Positions 1-9,470 of a stretch of DNA of 64,000 bases are shown in pieces. This stretch comes from Oceanicola sp. 22II-s10i. Its GTDB lineage: Bacteria; Pseudomonadota; Alphaproteobacteria; Rhodobacterales; Rhodobacteraceae. Position 1 is the first letter of the stretch. Every line of letters starts with the position of its first letter. The stretch covers positions 1,090,501 to 1,154,500 of the forward strand of contig NZ_AQQU01000001.1 in NCBI RefSeq assembly GCF_002210105.1, in the 5' to 3' direction. The position numbers and the translations under genes were made by a program. The notes beneath the pieces are model-generated. The model saw only the letters and a program-made list of their open reading frames with translations, did no database searches and had not been told where the DNA came from.

Positions 1-1464
1 GCGGTCGGTGACGCCAATGCGCGGGACCGGGCGCAGACTTGGCTCTGGCAGTGGATCGAGCGCTACGGGCGCGGACACGGACCGGGCTGGGTGCCCGACC
101 TGGCCGGTCGGCGTCTGATCCGCTGGGTGACGCACGCGCTGTTCCTGCAGCGCAGCCTGGACAGCGAACGCAGCCGCGCCTTCTACCGCTCGCTCGGGCA
201 GCAGACGATCTTCCTCGGCCGTCGCTGGAAAAGCGCGGGCACGGGCCTGCCCCGGTTCGAGGCCCTGACCGGCATGATCTATGCCGGGCTGTCGCTGGAG
301 GGGATGGAGAAATATGTCGACATCGCCCTGCCTGCGCTCGCCCGCGAATGCGAGGCGCGGGTGGACGATCAGGGGGGCATCCCGACCCGCAACCCCGAGG
401 AGCTGCTGGAGGTCTTCACCCTGCTGACATGGGCTGCCGCGATCCTCGTCGACACCGACCGCAAGGTCCCGGATGCCCAGACCTCCGCGATAGAGCGCAT
501 CGCCCCGACGCTGCGCACCCTGCGCCATGCCGACGGCGCGCTTGCGCGGTTCCACGGCGGCGGCAAGGGGCTGGAGGGGCGGCTGGATCACGCGCTGGCA
601 CAAAGCGGGGTCAAGGGGCGGCACGCCGACGGGCTGGCCATGGGCTATGCGCGGATCAGTTCCGGGCGCACCAGCATCATCATCGACGCCAGCGAAGCGC
701 CGCAGGGGCGGGCGAGTTACAACGCCCATGCCTCGACGCTGGCGTTCGAACTGACCTCGGGGCGCAGGCCGCTGATCGTCAACTGCGGCTCCGGCGTCAG
801 CTTCGGCGCGGAGTGGCGGCGGGCCGGTCGCGCGACGCCCAGCCATTCGACGCTGTCGCTCGAGGGGCTGTCCTCGGCCCGCGTCGTCCCGGCGAAAAAG
901 GACGAAGGCCGCGAGATGCTGATCGACGGGCCCAAACGGGTGCCCATCCAGATCAGCCAGGCCAGCGACGGGCTGCGGTTCGAGGGCGGGCACGATGCCT
1001 ATGTCGAAGGCTTCGGCCTGACCCATGCCCGGCGGCTGGAACTGACCTTCGACGGGCGCGGCATGGCGGGCGAGGATATGCTGCTGGCGCTGGAGGAGGC
1101 GGACAAGCGGCGTTTCGACAAGGCGATGGACGCGGTGCGGCTGGCGGGGCTGCCCTATCAGGTCCGGTTCCACCTGCATCCGGAAGTGGATGCCGAGATC
1201 GACCTTGGTGGATCTGCGGTGTCGCTGGCGCTGCGGTCGGGCGAGATCTGGATCTTCCGCCATGACGGCCGCACACAAATGCGGCTTGACCCTTCGGTCT
1301 ATCTCGAAAAGAACCGGCTCAAACCGCGTGCGACCAAACAGATCGTTCTGTCCGGCCGCGCGATAGAGTATGCGACCCGCGTCCGCTGGTCCCTCGCCAA
1401 GGCGCAGGAGACACCCGTCTCCATCCGCGACCTGACGCGGGACGAGGCGGACCAGAACGCCTGA
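1..1464 (+). CDS. Heparinase II/III family protein, 5'-truncated by window edge
   Basis: The reading frame is open from base 1, so the N-terminus lies outside the window; at least 487 residues are visible. The C-terminal half has the heparinase II/III-like beta domain typical of uronate-polysaccharide lyases: the segment around RTSIIIDASEAP, then NAHASTLAFELTSG and a GRATPSHSTLSLEG stretch resembling the conserved region around the active-site His. Such proteins may cleave acidic polysaccharides, but the substrate cannot be read from sequence. It lies 27 bases upstream of purH, a pairing I know from Roseobacter-group chromosomes. No signal peptide can be judged because the start is missing. 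Confidence 0.85.
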   Translation, partial: AVGDANARDRAQTWLWQWIERYGRGHGPGWVPDLAGRRLIRWVTHALFLQRSLDSERSRAFYRSLGQQTIFLGRRWKSAGTGLPRFEALTGMIYAGLSLEGMEKYVDIALPALARECEARVDDQGGIPTRNPEELLEVFTLLTWAAAILVDTDRKVPDAQTSAIERIAPTLRTLRHADGALARFHGGGKGLEGRLDHALAQSGVKGRHADGLAMGYARISSGRTSIIIDASEAPQGRASYNAHASTLAFELTSGRRPLIVNCGSGVSFGAEWRRAGRATPSHSTLSLEGLSSARVVPAKKDEGREMLIDGPKRVPIQISQASDGLRFEGGHDAYVEGFGLTHARRLELTFDGRGMAGEDMLLALEEADKRRFDKAMDAVRLAGLPYQVRFHLHPEVDAEIDLGGSAVSLALRSGEIWIFRHDGRTQMRLDPSVYLEKNRLKPRATKQIVLSGRAIEYATRVRWSLAKAQETPVSIRDLTRDEADQNA

Positions 1465-1491
1465 GACCGAAGCAAAGGGATATTCGATCCG

Positions 1492-3093
1492 ATGACCACC
1501 ACCGATACCGGCCTGCAACCGCTGCGCCGCGCGCTGATCTCCGTTTCCGACAAGACCGGGCTGGAGGACTTTGCCCGCGCGCTGGCCGATCGCGGGGTCG
1601 AGCTTCTGTCGACCGGCGGCACGGCCAAGGCGCTGCGCGATGCCGGGCTCAAGGTGCGGGACGTGTCCGAGGTGACCAAGTTTCCCGAGATGATGGATGG
1701 CCGGGTCAAGACGCTGCACCCGATGGTGCATGGCGGCCTGCTGGCGCTGCGCGACAATGACGGTCATGTCAGTGCGATGCTGCAGCACGGGATCGAGGCG
1801 ATCGACCTGCTGGTCGTCAACCTCTACCCGTTCGAGGAAACCGTCGCCAAGGGCGCGGATTACGAGACCTGCATCGAGAATATCGACATCGGCGGCCCGG
1901 CGATGATCCGCGCCGCGTCCAAGAACCACGCCTTCGTCAGCGTGGTCACGGATGTGCAGGACTACGCCGCGCTGCTGGACGAACTGGAAGCCAACGAGGG
2001 CCGCACCACCTACGCCTTCCGCCAGCGGCTGGCGCTGACCGCCTATTCCCGCACCGCCGCCTACGACGCCGCGGTTTCCGCATGGATGGCCGGCGCGATC
2101 GGCGAGCCGACCCCGCGCCGCCGCGCCTTTGCCGGCACGCTGGCGCAGACGCTGCGCTATGGCGAGAACCCGCATCAGGCGGCGGCGTTCTACCGTGACG
2201 GCTCGTCCCGCCCCGGTGTCGCTACCGCGACCCAGCATCAGGGCAAGGAACTGAGCTACAACAACATCAACGACACCGACGCCGCGTTCGAACTGGTGTC
2301 GGAGTTCCGGCCCGAGGACGGTCCGGCCTGCGCGATCATCAAGCACGCGAACCCCTGCGGCGTGGCCCGTGGCGAAACGCTCCGGGACGCCTACATGCGG
2401 GCCTTCGACTGTGACCGCACGTCGGCCTTCGGCGGGATCATCGCGCTGAACATGGTGCTGGATGCGGCCACTGCCGAAGAGATCGCGGGCATCTTCACCG
2501 AGGTCATCATCGCCCCCGGCGCCGATGCGGCCGCGCGCGAGATTCTCGGCAAGAAGAAGAACCTGCGCCTGCTGACCACCGACGGGCTGGCCGATCCGGC
2601 GGCGCCGGGCGTGGCGTTCAAGCAGGTGTCGAGCGGCCTCTTGGTGCAGGATCGCGACAACGGGCGCATCCTGCCCGCCGATCTGAAGGTCGTGACCAAG
2701 CGCGCGCCCTCGGATCAGGAACTGCGCGACCTGATGTTCGCATGGACCGTCGCCAAGCACGTGAAGTCCAACGCCATCGTCTACGTCAAGGACGGCGCGA
2801 CCGTCGGCGTCGGCGCAGGGCAGATGAGCCGTGTCGACAGTTCCACCATCGCCGCGCTCAAGGCGCAGCGGATGGCCGAGGAGATCGGGCTTTCCGAAAC
2901 GCCGGCCAAGGGCTCGGTCGTGGCCTCCGACGCCTTCTTCCCCTTCGCGGACGGCCTGCTGGCTGCGGCGAACGCGGGCGCGACGGCTGTCATCCAGCCG
3001 GGCGGCTCGATGCGCGACAACGAGGTGATCGAGGCGGCGGACGAGGCCGGGCTGGCGATGGTGCTGACCGGCATGCGCCACTTCCGGCACTAG
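1492..3093 (+). CDS. purH: Bifunctional AICAR formyltransferase / IMP cyclohydrolase
   Basis: Catalyses the last two steps of de novo purine synthesis: formylation of AICAR with 10-formyl-THF, then ring closure to IMP. The 533-residue protein has the expected length. Residues about 10-150 form the MGS-like cyclohydrolase domain ([39 protein letters not shown]). The rest is the formyltransferase domain, with [13 protein letters not shown], the KHANPCGVA motif and [10 protein letters not shown] near the C-terminus. The start at 1492 follows an AAAGGGATATTC stretch with a moderate ribosome-binding site. Cytoplasmic housekeeping enzyme, 8 bases upstream of lspA and probably co-transcribed with it. 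Confidence 0.97.
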   Translation: MTTTDTGLQPLRRALISVSDKTGLEDFARALADRGVELLSTGGTAKALRDAGLKVRDVSEVTKFPEMMDGRVKTLHPMVHGGLLALRDNDGHVSAMLQHGIEAIDLLVVNLYPFEETVAKGADYETCIENIDIGGPAMIRAASKNHAFVSVVTDVQDYAALLDELEANEGRTTYAFRQRLALTAYSRTAAYDAAVSAWMAGAIGEPTPRRRAFAGTLAQTLRYGENPHQAAAFYRDGSSRPGVATATQHQGKELSYNNINDTDAAFELVSEFRPEDGPACAIIKHANPCGVARGETLRDAYMRAFDCDRTSAFGGIIALNMVLDAATAEEIAGIFTEVIIAPGADAAAREILGKKKNLRLLTTDGLADPAAPGVAFKQVSSGLLVQDRDNGRILPADLKVVTKRAPSDQELRDLMFAWTVAKHVKSNAIVYVKDGATVGVGAGQMSRVDSSTIAALKAQRMAEEIGLSETPAKGSVVASDAFFPFADGLLAAANAGATAVIQPGGSMRDNEVIEAADEAGLAMVLTGMRHFRH

Positions 3094-3101
3094 GGGCCGA
3101 G

Positions 3102-3611
3102 ATGCGGCTTGTCCTGAAAACGGCCCTGGTGATCTTCGTCCTCGATCAGGTGACGAAGGTTCTGGTCGTGCACCTGATGAACCTGAAGAACAGGGGCGAG
3201 ATCGACGTCTTCCCGCCCTTCGTCAACTTCCGGATGGCGTGGAATCAGGGCATCAACTTCGGCCTGTTCTCGGGCAGCGCGGATTTCATGCGGTGGCTGC
3301 TGATCGTGGTGGCCATCGTGGTCAGCGTCATGCTGCTGTGGTGGGTGCATTACGGCAATACCCTGCCGTGGTCGCGCAAGGGCAAGGCGGTCAGTCGCCC
3401 CGGACGGCTGGCCCGCTATTCGGTCGGGCTGGTCGTTGGCGGCGCCATCGGGAACGTGATCGACCGGTTGCTTTACGGGGCGGTTGCGGACTTTCTCAAC
3501 ATGTCCTGCTGCGGTATCGAGAACCCCTATGCCTTCAACGTCGCCGACATCGCGATCTTCGTCGGCGTGGTCGGGCTGATCTTTGCCCCGGACGAGAAAA
3601 AGGCCGGGTGA
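3102..3611 (+). CDS. lspA: Lipoprotein signal peptidase (signal peptidase II)
   Basis: Inner-membrane aspartyl protease that removes the signal peptide of prolipoproteins. The ATG at 3102, 8 bases after the purH stop, gives a 169-residue protein of normal family length with four hydrophobic segments. Signature regions are present: DQVTKVLV in the first helix, FRMAWNQGINFGLF, then GNVIDRLLYGAVADF with the first catalytic Asp and YAFNVADIAIFVG with the second. An insert of about 20 residues (LPWSRKGKAVSRPGRL) lies before the third helix. The next gene encodes a lipoprotein, a likely substrate. Confidence 0.95.
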   Translation: MRLVLKTALVIFVLDQVTKVLVVHLMNLKNRGEIDVFPPFVNFRMAWNQGINFGLFSGSADFMRWLLIVVAIVVSVMLLWWVHYGNTLPWSRKGKAVSRPGRLARYSVGLVVGGAIGNVIDRLLYGAVADFLNMSCCGIENPYAFNVADIAIFVGVVGLIFAPDEKKAG

Positions 3612-3663
3612 CGCGGGCGGCGCGATACGGTAAACGAGGCGTTAAGACGGAACGGAGCACGCG

Positions 3664-4185
3664 ATGAAGGCCATCACAGCGATCATCATTCTGGCGCTGC
3701 CCCTGCTCGCCGCCTGCACGGGCGAAGAGCGGGACATCCGCCTGCGGTCGTTCAATACCAACACGGGCGGCCCCGAGGAATTCGCGATCCTGCCGACCAA
3801 GCCGCTGGAACAGCCGCAGAGTTTTCGCGAGCTTCCGCAGCCGACCCCCGGCGGGTCGAACCGCACCGATCTGACCCCGCGCGAGGATGCGGTCGCCGCG
3901 CTCGGCGGGCGCCCCTCGGCGATGCAGCCAACGGGCGTGCCGGCCAGCGAAGGCGGCCTTGTGAACTACGCCAGCCGTCAGGGCCGCGATCCCGCGATCC
4001 GCGAGACGCTGCGCGAAGAGGACCTGGCCTATCGCAAGCGCGAGTCGCTGTTCGCCAAGATCCGGCTGTTCCGCACGGACCGCTACTATCCGGCCTACAA
4101 GAAGCAGTCGCTCAAACCGGTCACCACCGCGCGCACCTACCGCCGTTCCGGCTACGAGACGCCCAGCTTCCCGCCGGGCCGGTAA
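3664..4185 (+). CDS. DUF3035 lipoprotein (BamF-like outer-membrane assembly subunit)
   Basis: A 173-residue lipoprotein. The N-terminal hydrophobic stretch ends in LLAAC, a good lipobox with Cys18 as the lipidation site. The mature part begins with a low-complexity region rich in Pro, Arg and Thr containing PEEFAILPTKPLEQP, the hallmark of DUF3035 proteins. In Rhodobacter and Caulobacter relatives these are described as BAM-complex accessory lipoproteins (BamF). It is expected in the periplasmic leaflet of the outer membrane. The neighbouring lspA would process it and the following M16 genes are envelope proteins. Confidence 0.82.
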   Translation: MKAITAIIILALPLLAACTGEERDIRLRSFNTNTGGPEEFAILPTKPLEQPQSFRELPQPTPGGSNRTDLTPREDAVAALGGRPSAMQPTGVPASEGGLVNYASRQGRDPAIRETLREEDLAYRKRESLFAKIRLFRTDRYYPAYKKQSLKPVTTARTYRRSGYETPSFPPGR

Positions 4186-4372
4186 GTCTCACCCAAGGCT
4201 GAGGTCTTCGTTCCACGCGGCGGCATGACCCGCCGCGTTGCGAATGGACGGGCCTGCGCCATGCTGTCCGCTTCCGGTCAATTCCGCGTCACCCCGCTTG
4301 CGGCATCGGGGCCTGTCTCTATGTTGGCGCAAGGGACGCACCCGGAACACAGCGTCCGCGAAAGGAGCGTCG

Positions 4373-5728
4373 ATGAAGCGGTTTGCAGCCATTTCCCTCA
4401 GCCTGATGCTGACAGTGCTGGGGCCCGTCGCGCCCGCGCTGGCCAGCGATCTGAACGATCAGGTGACCACCTTCACGCTGGACAACGGCATGGATGTCGT
4501 CGTGGTCGAGGATCACCGCGCCCCGGTCGTGGTGCACATGGTCTGGTATCGGGCCGGCTCCGCGGATGAAACGCCGGGTGTGTCGGGCGTGGCGCACTTC
4601 CTCGAACATCTGCTGTTCAAGGCGACCGAGAACATGGAGTCGGGCGAGCTGTCCAAGACGGTGGCCGAGAACGGCGGCACCGACAACGCCTTCACCGCCT
4701 ATGACTACACCGCCTATTACCAGCGCGTGGCCGCCGACCGGCTGGAGCTGATGATGAAGATGGAGAGCGACCGGATGGTCAATCTCAAGCTGTCGGAAAG
4801 CGATATCGCGACCGAGCGGAACGTCATCATCGAGGAACGCAACCAGCGGACCGAGAACAGCGCAGGCGCACTCTACCGCGAACAGGCGATGGCGGCGCAG
4901 TATCTGAACCACCGCTACGGCGTGCCCATCATCGGCTGGAAACACGAGATGGAGGGCCTGTCGCGGCAGGCGGCGCTGGATTACTACAAGCAATTCTACA
5001 CGCCGAACAACGCGATCCTCGTCGTCGCGGGTGACGTGACCCCCGACGAGGTTCGCACGCTGGCCGACAGGTATTACGGCGTGATCCCCCCGAACCCCGA
5101 CCTGCCCGAGCGTGCCCGCCCGCAGGAGCCGCCGCAGACCGGCGAGCGGCGGATCATCTTCCGCGATCCGCGCGTGGCGCAGCCCTATGTCAGCCGCTCC
5201 TACCTCGCGCCGGAGCGCGACTCGGGCGATCAGGAAAAGGCCGCGGCGCTAACGATGCTGGCCGAGATCCTCGGCGGCGGGCAGACCTCCGTCCTGAACG
5301 AGAAGCTGCAGTTCGGGAACAAGAAGGCGCTCTATGCCTCGGCCTTCTATGACGGCAGCGCGCTCGACGACACGACCTTCGGCATCTACATCGTCCCGGT
5401 TCCGGGTCTGGGCCTGCAGGAGGCCGAGGACGCCTTGGATCAGGCGATTGCCGAGTTCATGGAAGAAGGCGTCGACCCTGACCAGCTGGAGCGCATCCGC
5501 ACCCAGATCCGTGCCTCGCAGATCTACGCCCGCGACGACGTGAGCGCGGTGGCCCGGCTTTATGGCGCGGGGTTGACGCAGGGGCTGACCGTCGAGGATG
5601 TGCAGGCATGGCCCGACATCCTGCAGGCCGTGACGGCCGAGGACATCATGCAGGCTGCCCGCGACGTTTTCGATCACCGCGAGAAATCCGTGACCGGCTG
5701 GCTCCAGACCCAGGAGATGACCCAATGA
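4373..5728 (+). CDS. M16 family zinc metallopeptidase, catalytically complete
   Basis: A 451-residue periplasmic peptidase of the pitrilysin/processing-peptidase family. The ATG at 4373 is chosen because AAAGGAG lies just upstream at 4361 and because it gives a clear signal peptide (hydrophobic 4-22, cleavage near ALAS). The inverted zinc motif HFLEH is at residues 75-79, with the downstream ERNVIIEERNQR region supplying the third ligand Glu. N- and C-terminal halves match the two M16 subdomains. Its stop overlaps the start of the next gene, a paralogue lacking the zinc motif, so the two probably act as an alpha/beta-like heterodimer. Confidence 0.93.
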   Translation: MKRFAAISLSLMLTVLGPVAPALASDLNDQVTTFTLDNGMDVVVVEDHRAPVVVHMVWYRAGSADETPGVSGVAHFLEHLLFKATENMESGELSKTVAENGGTDNAFTAYDYTAYYQRVAADRLELMMKMESDRMVNLKLSESDIATERNVIIEERNQRTENSAGALYREQAMAAQYLNHRYGVPIIGWKHEMEGLSRQAALDYYKQFYTPNNAILVVAGDVTPDEVRTLADRYYGVIPPNPDLPERARPQEPPQTGERRIIFRDPRVAQPYVSRSYLAPERDSGDQEKAAALTMLAEILGGGQTSVLNEKLQFGNKKALYASAFYDGSALDDTTFGIYIVPVPGLGLQEAEDALDQAIAEFMEEGVDPDQLERIRTQIRASQIYARDDVSAVARLYGAGLTQGLTVEDVQAWPDILQAVTAEDIMQAARDVFDHREKSVTGWLQTQEMTQ

Positions 5729-7041
5729 TCCGTTTCGTCGCCGTCTTCGCTATGACCGTCTTCGCCGCCCTGCCGCTGCGGGCCGAGGTGAAGATTCAGG
5801 AAGTCACCTCGGCCGGCGGGATCACCGCCTGGCTGGTCGAGGAACATTCGATCCCCTTCGTCGCGCTGGAACTGCGGTTCCGGGGCGGCACCTCGCTCGA
5901 CCTGCCGGGTAAACGTGGGGCGACCAACCTGATGGCCGGACTGCTGGAGGAAGGCGCGGGCGATCTGGACGCGCGCGGCTTTGCGCGCGAGGTCGACAGC
6001 CTCGCCGCCGGGTTCGATTATGGCGCTTATGACGACACCTTCACCGTTTCGGCCAAATTCCTGACCGAGAACCGGGCCGAGGCCATCGACCTGCTCCGTC
6101 TCAGCCTCGTCGAGCCGACGTTCGAACAGGATGCGATCGACCGCGTGCGCCAGCAGGTGCTGTCGAACATCCGGTCCAACAAGACCGACCCCGACGATAT
6201 CGCGGGCGAGGCCTTCGATCTGCGCGTCTACGGGGATCACCCCTATGCCACGCCGGGGCAGGGGACCGAGGAAAGCGTCACGGCGCTGACCCGCGATGAC
6301 ATCGTGACCGCATGGCAGAACGCGCTGGTGCGTGACCGCCTGTATATCGGCGTCGTCGGCGACATCACCGCCGAGGAGCTGAAGGTCATGCTGGACGACC
6401 TGCTGGGCGGGCTGCCCGAGACCGGACCCGACCTGCCGCCCGTGGCGGAGCTGGCCTTTGACGGCGGCACCCATGTGCAGGAGTTCGACACACCCCAATC
6501 CGTCGTGCGCTTCGGCCAGCCGGGCATGTCGCAGGAGGACCCGGATTTCTTCGCGGCGTTCCTGCTGAACACGATCATCGGCGGTGGCGGCTTTGACAGC
6601 GTGTTGATGACCGAAGTGCGGGAAAAGCGGGGCCTGACCTACGGGGTCTATTCCTACCTCGTGGACAAGGACCTGGCCAAACTGTGGATCGGCTCCGTGT
6701 CCTCCGCGAACGACCGCGTGGCCGAGGCGATCAGCGTGGTCCGTGACGAATGGGCCAAGATCGCGGCCGAAGGCGTGACCGAGGAACAGCTCGAGGATGC
6801 CAAGAAGTTCCTGACCGGCTCCTACCCGCTGCGGTTCGACGGCAACGGCCCGATCGCCAACATCATCGTCGGGATGCAGATCCAGGGGATGCCGATCGAC
6901 TATGCCGCCACCCGGAACGACCGGGTGAACGCGGTGACGCTGGAACAGGTGAACCGCGTCGCGGCAGAGCTGATGGACCCGGAAAAACTGACCTTCGTCG
7001 TCGCCGGCAAGCCCGAGGGGCTGGACGGGACGTCGAACTGA
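5725..7041 (+). CDS. M16 family protein, non-catalytic paralogue
   Basis: A 438-residue protein with an N-terminal signal peptide (MIRFVAVFAMTVFAALPLRA). It aligns along its length with the upstream M16 peptidase, but the position of the HFLEH zinc site reads TNLMAGLLEEG, so no metal site is present. The C-terminal half keeps the glycine-rich loop (NTIIGGGGFDSVLMTEVREKRGLTYGVYS) found in M16 substrate-recognition subunits. The ATG overlaps the upstream stop by four bases, implying translational coupling and equal production. Likely the structural or recognition half of a heterodimeric periplasmic peptidase. Confidence 0.92.
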   Translation: MIRFVAVFAMTVFAALPLRAEVKIQEVTSAGGITAWLVEEHSIPFVALELRFRGGTSLDLPGKRGATNLMAGLLEEGAGDLDARGFAREVDSLAAGFDYGAYDDTFTVSAKFLTENRAEAIDLLRLSLVEPTFEQDAIDRVRQQVLSNIRSNKTDPDDIAGEAFDLRVYGDHPYATPGQGTEESVTALTRDDIVTAWQNALVRDRLYIGVVGDITAEELKVMLDDLLGGLPETGPDLPPVAELAFDGGTHVQEFDTPQSVVRFGQPGMSQEDPDFFAAFLLNTIIGGGGFDSVLMTEVREKRGLTYGVYSYLVDKDLAKLWIGSVSSANDRVAEAISVVRDEWAKIAAEGVTEEQLEDAKKFLTGSYPLRFDGNGPIANIIVGMQIQGMPIDYAATRNDRVNAVTLEQVNRVAAELMDPEKLTFVVAGKPEGLDGTSN

Positions 7042-7677
7042 TCAGGGCTGAAGCGTGCAGCAGCCGGTGTAGTAGGTGACACCGGCTGTTCCGCGCAGCA
7101 GCAGATCGACCGTCAAGCCGTATTGCCGGTCGGACATCCCGTCACTGCATTCCGCATAGGCGATGACGGCGGTCCCCTCGGACAGTGCCGGATCGGCGGA
7201 CTGAAGCGTCATCGCGTGACGGTCGCGCCGTCCGATCGACGAACCGCGCCATGTCTCGGAAAAGGCGGTGTCCGGCATGTCGGGCCCGCTCAGGACATAG
7301 CCGATGCCGTCGCTGCTCAGGCCCCAGAACGGTTCCGTCCCGCTGCACCGCGCCACCTCGGGGAACGCGCCGAAATACTGTCCCGGCTGCCGCAACATGT
7401 AGGCCAGCGAGACCCAGCCGGTGCCCTCCTGCGTGTTCACCAGACCCCAGTTGACGCCCGGCGCGAGTTCCAGCACCTCCACATCCATCTGGTCGAAGGC
7501 AAGCGATCCCACGATGGGTGCCGATGCGGTTGGCTCCGCCCGGACGTTCAGGACATCGTTCGATGCGACCCCACGGACATTGTAGAGGGCGGGATAGGCG
7601 TCCTGCGTGGCGGCCGCGGGGCCGGCGCAGGCCAGCGCGGCGACCAGTGCCAGCAGCGGACCCGCGCGCCGGATCAT
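7042..7677 (-). CDS. Secreted SH3-domain protein
   Basis: A 211-residue exported protein with signal peptide LLALVAALACAGPAAA. Residues about 28-95 form a bacterial SH3 (type 3) domain: VASNDVLNVRAEPTASAPIVGSLA and WGLVNTQEGTGWVSLAYM. The C-terminal half (from CSGTEPFWGLSSDG) resembles the COG3807-like extension found in Rhodobacteraceae and has several Cys that could pair in the periplasm (CSGTEP, AECSDG, TGCCTLQP). The start at 7677 overlaps the stop of the ABC permease by four bases. Function unknown; cell-wall association is a guess from the SH3 fold. Confidence 0.8.
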   Translation of the reverse strand: MIRRAGPLLALVAALACAGPAAATQDAYPALYNVRGVASNDVLNVRAEPTASAPIVGSLAFDQMDVEVLELAPGVNWGLVNTQEGTGWVSLAYMLRQPGQYFGAFPEVARCSGTEPFWGLSSDGIGYVLSGPDMPDTAFSETWRGSSIGRRDRHAMTLQSADPALSEGTAVIAYAECSDGMSDRQYGLTVDLLLRGTAGVTYYTGCCTLQP

Positions 7678-8495
7678 CGCCGCGCGCCCCAGCTGACCGA
7701 GGCGTGGCGGCGGGTGTAGAACTCGATCATCAGGCCGATCATCAGCAGAACAAGGCTGAGGTAGATCGGATACTCCACGCTGGAATAGCGCGGGTAATAG
7801 TTGATGAAGATATGTCCCCGTGCCTGGTCGATGGCGTGGAACAGCGGGTTCCAGTCGAACATCGCCAGCATGTAGCCCGGCAGGGTGTTGGCCAGGAACA
7901 TCTTGCCGGAGGCGATCATGTTCGCCCGCTGGTAGATGGTCGAGATGATGCCGACCGTGCGCGGGAACCACGGCTTGATCGCCAGAAACACGAGCCCGAT
8001 CGCCCCGCCCGAGAACCACGCGATCAGCAGGCAGCCAAGCGCGCCGATGGGTTCCTCGATGGTGATGGGGCTGAAGATGGCGTGGTAGATGAACAGGATC
8101 ACCACCAGCGACAGCACCTGGATGTAGAGCGTGCCGAGCGCCGCCGACAGGATCGAGATCGCCGTGTTCATCGGCGCGTGCTTCATCATCTGGCCGTTCG
8201 GCCCCTCTGACCCGACGACCGAAGCCAGCGTCTTGGTGTGCGTCATGAAGAGGAAAATCCCCGACATGATGTACAGCAGGAAATCCCCCCGCACGGCCGA
8301 GCTGCGCAGGCCGAGGACAGAGAACATGACGTAGAAGGCGATCACGAACATCGCCGCCTGCAGCATGTTGAACAGGATAGAAAGAACGGCGTTGTTGTGC
8401 GACTTGCGCACGTCCCGGACGATGGAATGATAGATCAGGTTGGCGTGCTGTGCCGCCGACGCCATGGTCGTGCGGGGTGTGTTCTGCTCAAACAT
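7674..8495 (-). CDS. ABC-2 type polysaccharide export permease
   Basis: A 273-residue integral membrane protein with six hydrophobic stretches in the ABC-2 (KpsM/TagG-like) arrangement. It probably forms the inner-membrane channel for a capsule or lipid-linked polysaccharide. I chose the ATG at 8495 (MFEQNTPRTT) because residues upstream of it look non-conserved and basic. The ATP-binding partner is not in this window, which is unusual since permease and ATPase are often adjacent. The following glycosyltransferase cluster supports a role in surface polysaccharide export. It overlaps the SH3-protein gene by four bases. Confidence 0.85.
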   Translation of the reverse strand: MFEQNTPRTTMASAAQHANLIYHSIVRDVRKSHNNAVLSILFNMLQAAMFVIAFYVMFSVLGLRSSAVRGDFLLYIMSGIFLFMTHTKTLASVVGSEGPNGQMMKHAPMNTAISILSAALGTLYIQVLSLVVILFIYHAIFSPITIEEPIGALGCLLIAWFSGGAIGLVFLAIKPWFPRTVGIISTIYQRANMIASGKMFLANTLPGYMLAMFDWNPLFHAIDQARGHIFINYYPRYSSVEYPIYLSLVLLMIGLMIEFYTRRHASVSWGARR

Positions 8496-8629
8496 GATGC
8501 GCCCGGCCTCTTGCCCTCTGGCGGATCGTGACAGGGAAATCTTGCCGATCCGTCGAGGTTTGACCATAACGTGAACGGCAAATGTTTTCAAATCAACACG
8601 CTGTTGCCCCAGTGTGGAAGGAGTGCTTT

Positions 8630-9427
8630 TTGGATCACGCCAAGCTGACCACCGTTATGCGCCGTCTGGCGCTCGAAGCGGGCGAGAAGATCATGGAGAT
8701 CTACGACGCCGACGATTTCGAGGTTAAGACGAAATCCGACGCCAGTCCTGTGACCGAAGCCGACGAGGCCGCCGACGCGCTGATCTCGGCGGGGCTGCGC
8801 GCGGCTTTCCCGGACGTCGCGCTGGTGACGGAGGAACAGGCTGCGACCCATGGCGAAAGTGCGAGCACTTTCCTGATCGTGGACCCGCTGGACGGAACCA
8901 AGGAATTCGTCAACCGGCGCGGCGATTTCACCGTGAACATCGCCTATGTCGAAAACGGCGTGCCCCTGCGCGGGGTGGTCTATGCGCCCGCCAAGGGGCG
9001 GATGTTCTACACGCTGGAAGACGGCTCCGCGGTCGAGGAGGCCGGTCCCTTCACGCTGGACACACCCGGCGCAACCACGCCGATCCGGGTCGCGGCATCG
9101 GACAACGCGGCGCTGATGGTCGTGGCCTCCAAGAGCCACCGCGACCAGGCGACCGACGACTACATTGGCAAATACGCCGTCAAGGACATGAAGAGCGCGG
9201 GATCCTCGCTCAAGTTCTGCCTGGTGGCGACGGGCGAGGCCGACCTCTATCCGCGCGTCGGCCGCACGATGGAATGGGACACCGCCGCGGGCCATGCAGT
9301 TCTGGCCGGGGCCGGGGGCAAGGTCGTGCGGTTCGACGACCACACGCCGCTGACCTATGGCAAGGCGGATTTCGCGAACCCGTTCTTCATCGCCTTTGCG
9401 CCGGACGTGGACCTGAAACCCGCGTGA
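8630..9427 (+). CDS. cysQ: 3'(2'),5'-bisphosphate nucleotidase
   Basis: Hydrolyses adenosine 3',5'-bisphosphate (PAP), the by-product of PAPS-dependent sulfation and sulfate assimilation, to AMP. I place the start at the TTG at 8630 (MDHAKLTTVMRR) because GGAAGGAG at 8616-8623 sits at ideal distance; the open frame continues upstream without a better site. The 265-residue product has normal CysQ length. Inositol-monophosphatase-fold metal sites are visible: VTEADEAADALI, EEQ, the DPLDGTKEFVNRRGDF signature and EWDTAAGHAV near the C-terminus. Its place beside a sulfotransferase-containing cluster fits removal of PAP. Confidence 0.93.
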   Translation: MDHAKLTTVMRRLALEAGEKIMEIYDADDFEVKTKSDASPVTEADEAADALISAGLRAAFPDVALVTEEQAATHGESASTFLIVDPLDGTKEFVNRRGDFTVNIAYVENGVPLRGVVYAPAKGRMFYTLEDGSAVEEAGPFTLDTPGATTPIRVAASDNAALMVVASKSHRDQATDDYIGKYAVKDMKSAGSSLKFCLVATGEADLYPRVGRTMEWDTAAGHAVLAGAGGKVVRFDDHTPLTYGKADFANPFFIAFAPDVDLKPA

Positions 9428-9470
9428 AGCCGGCGCAGATCACCGTCGCCGCAATGGCCGTAGCCCGGCC

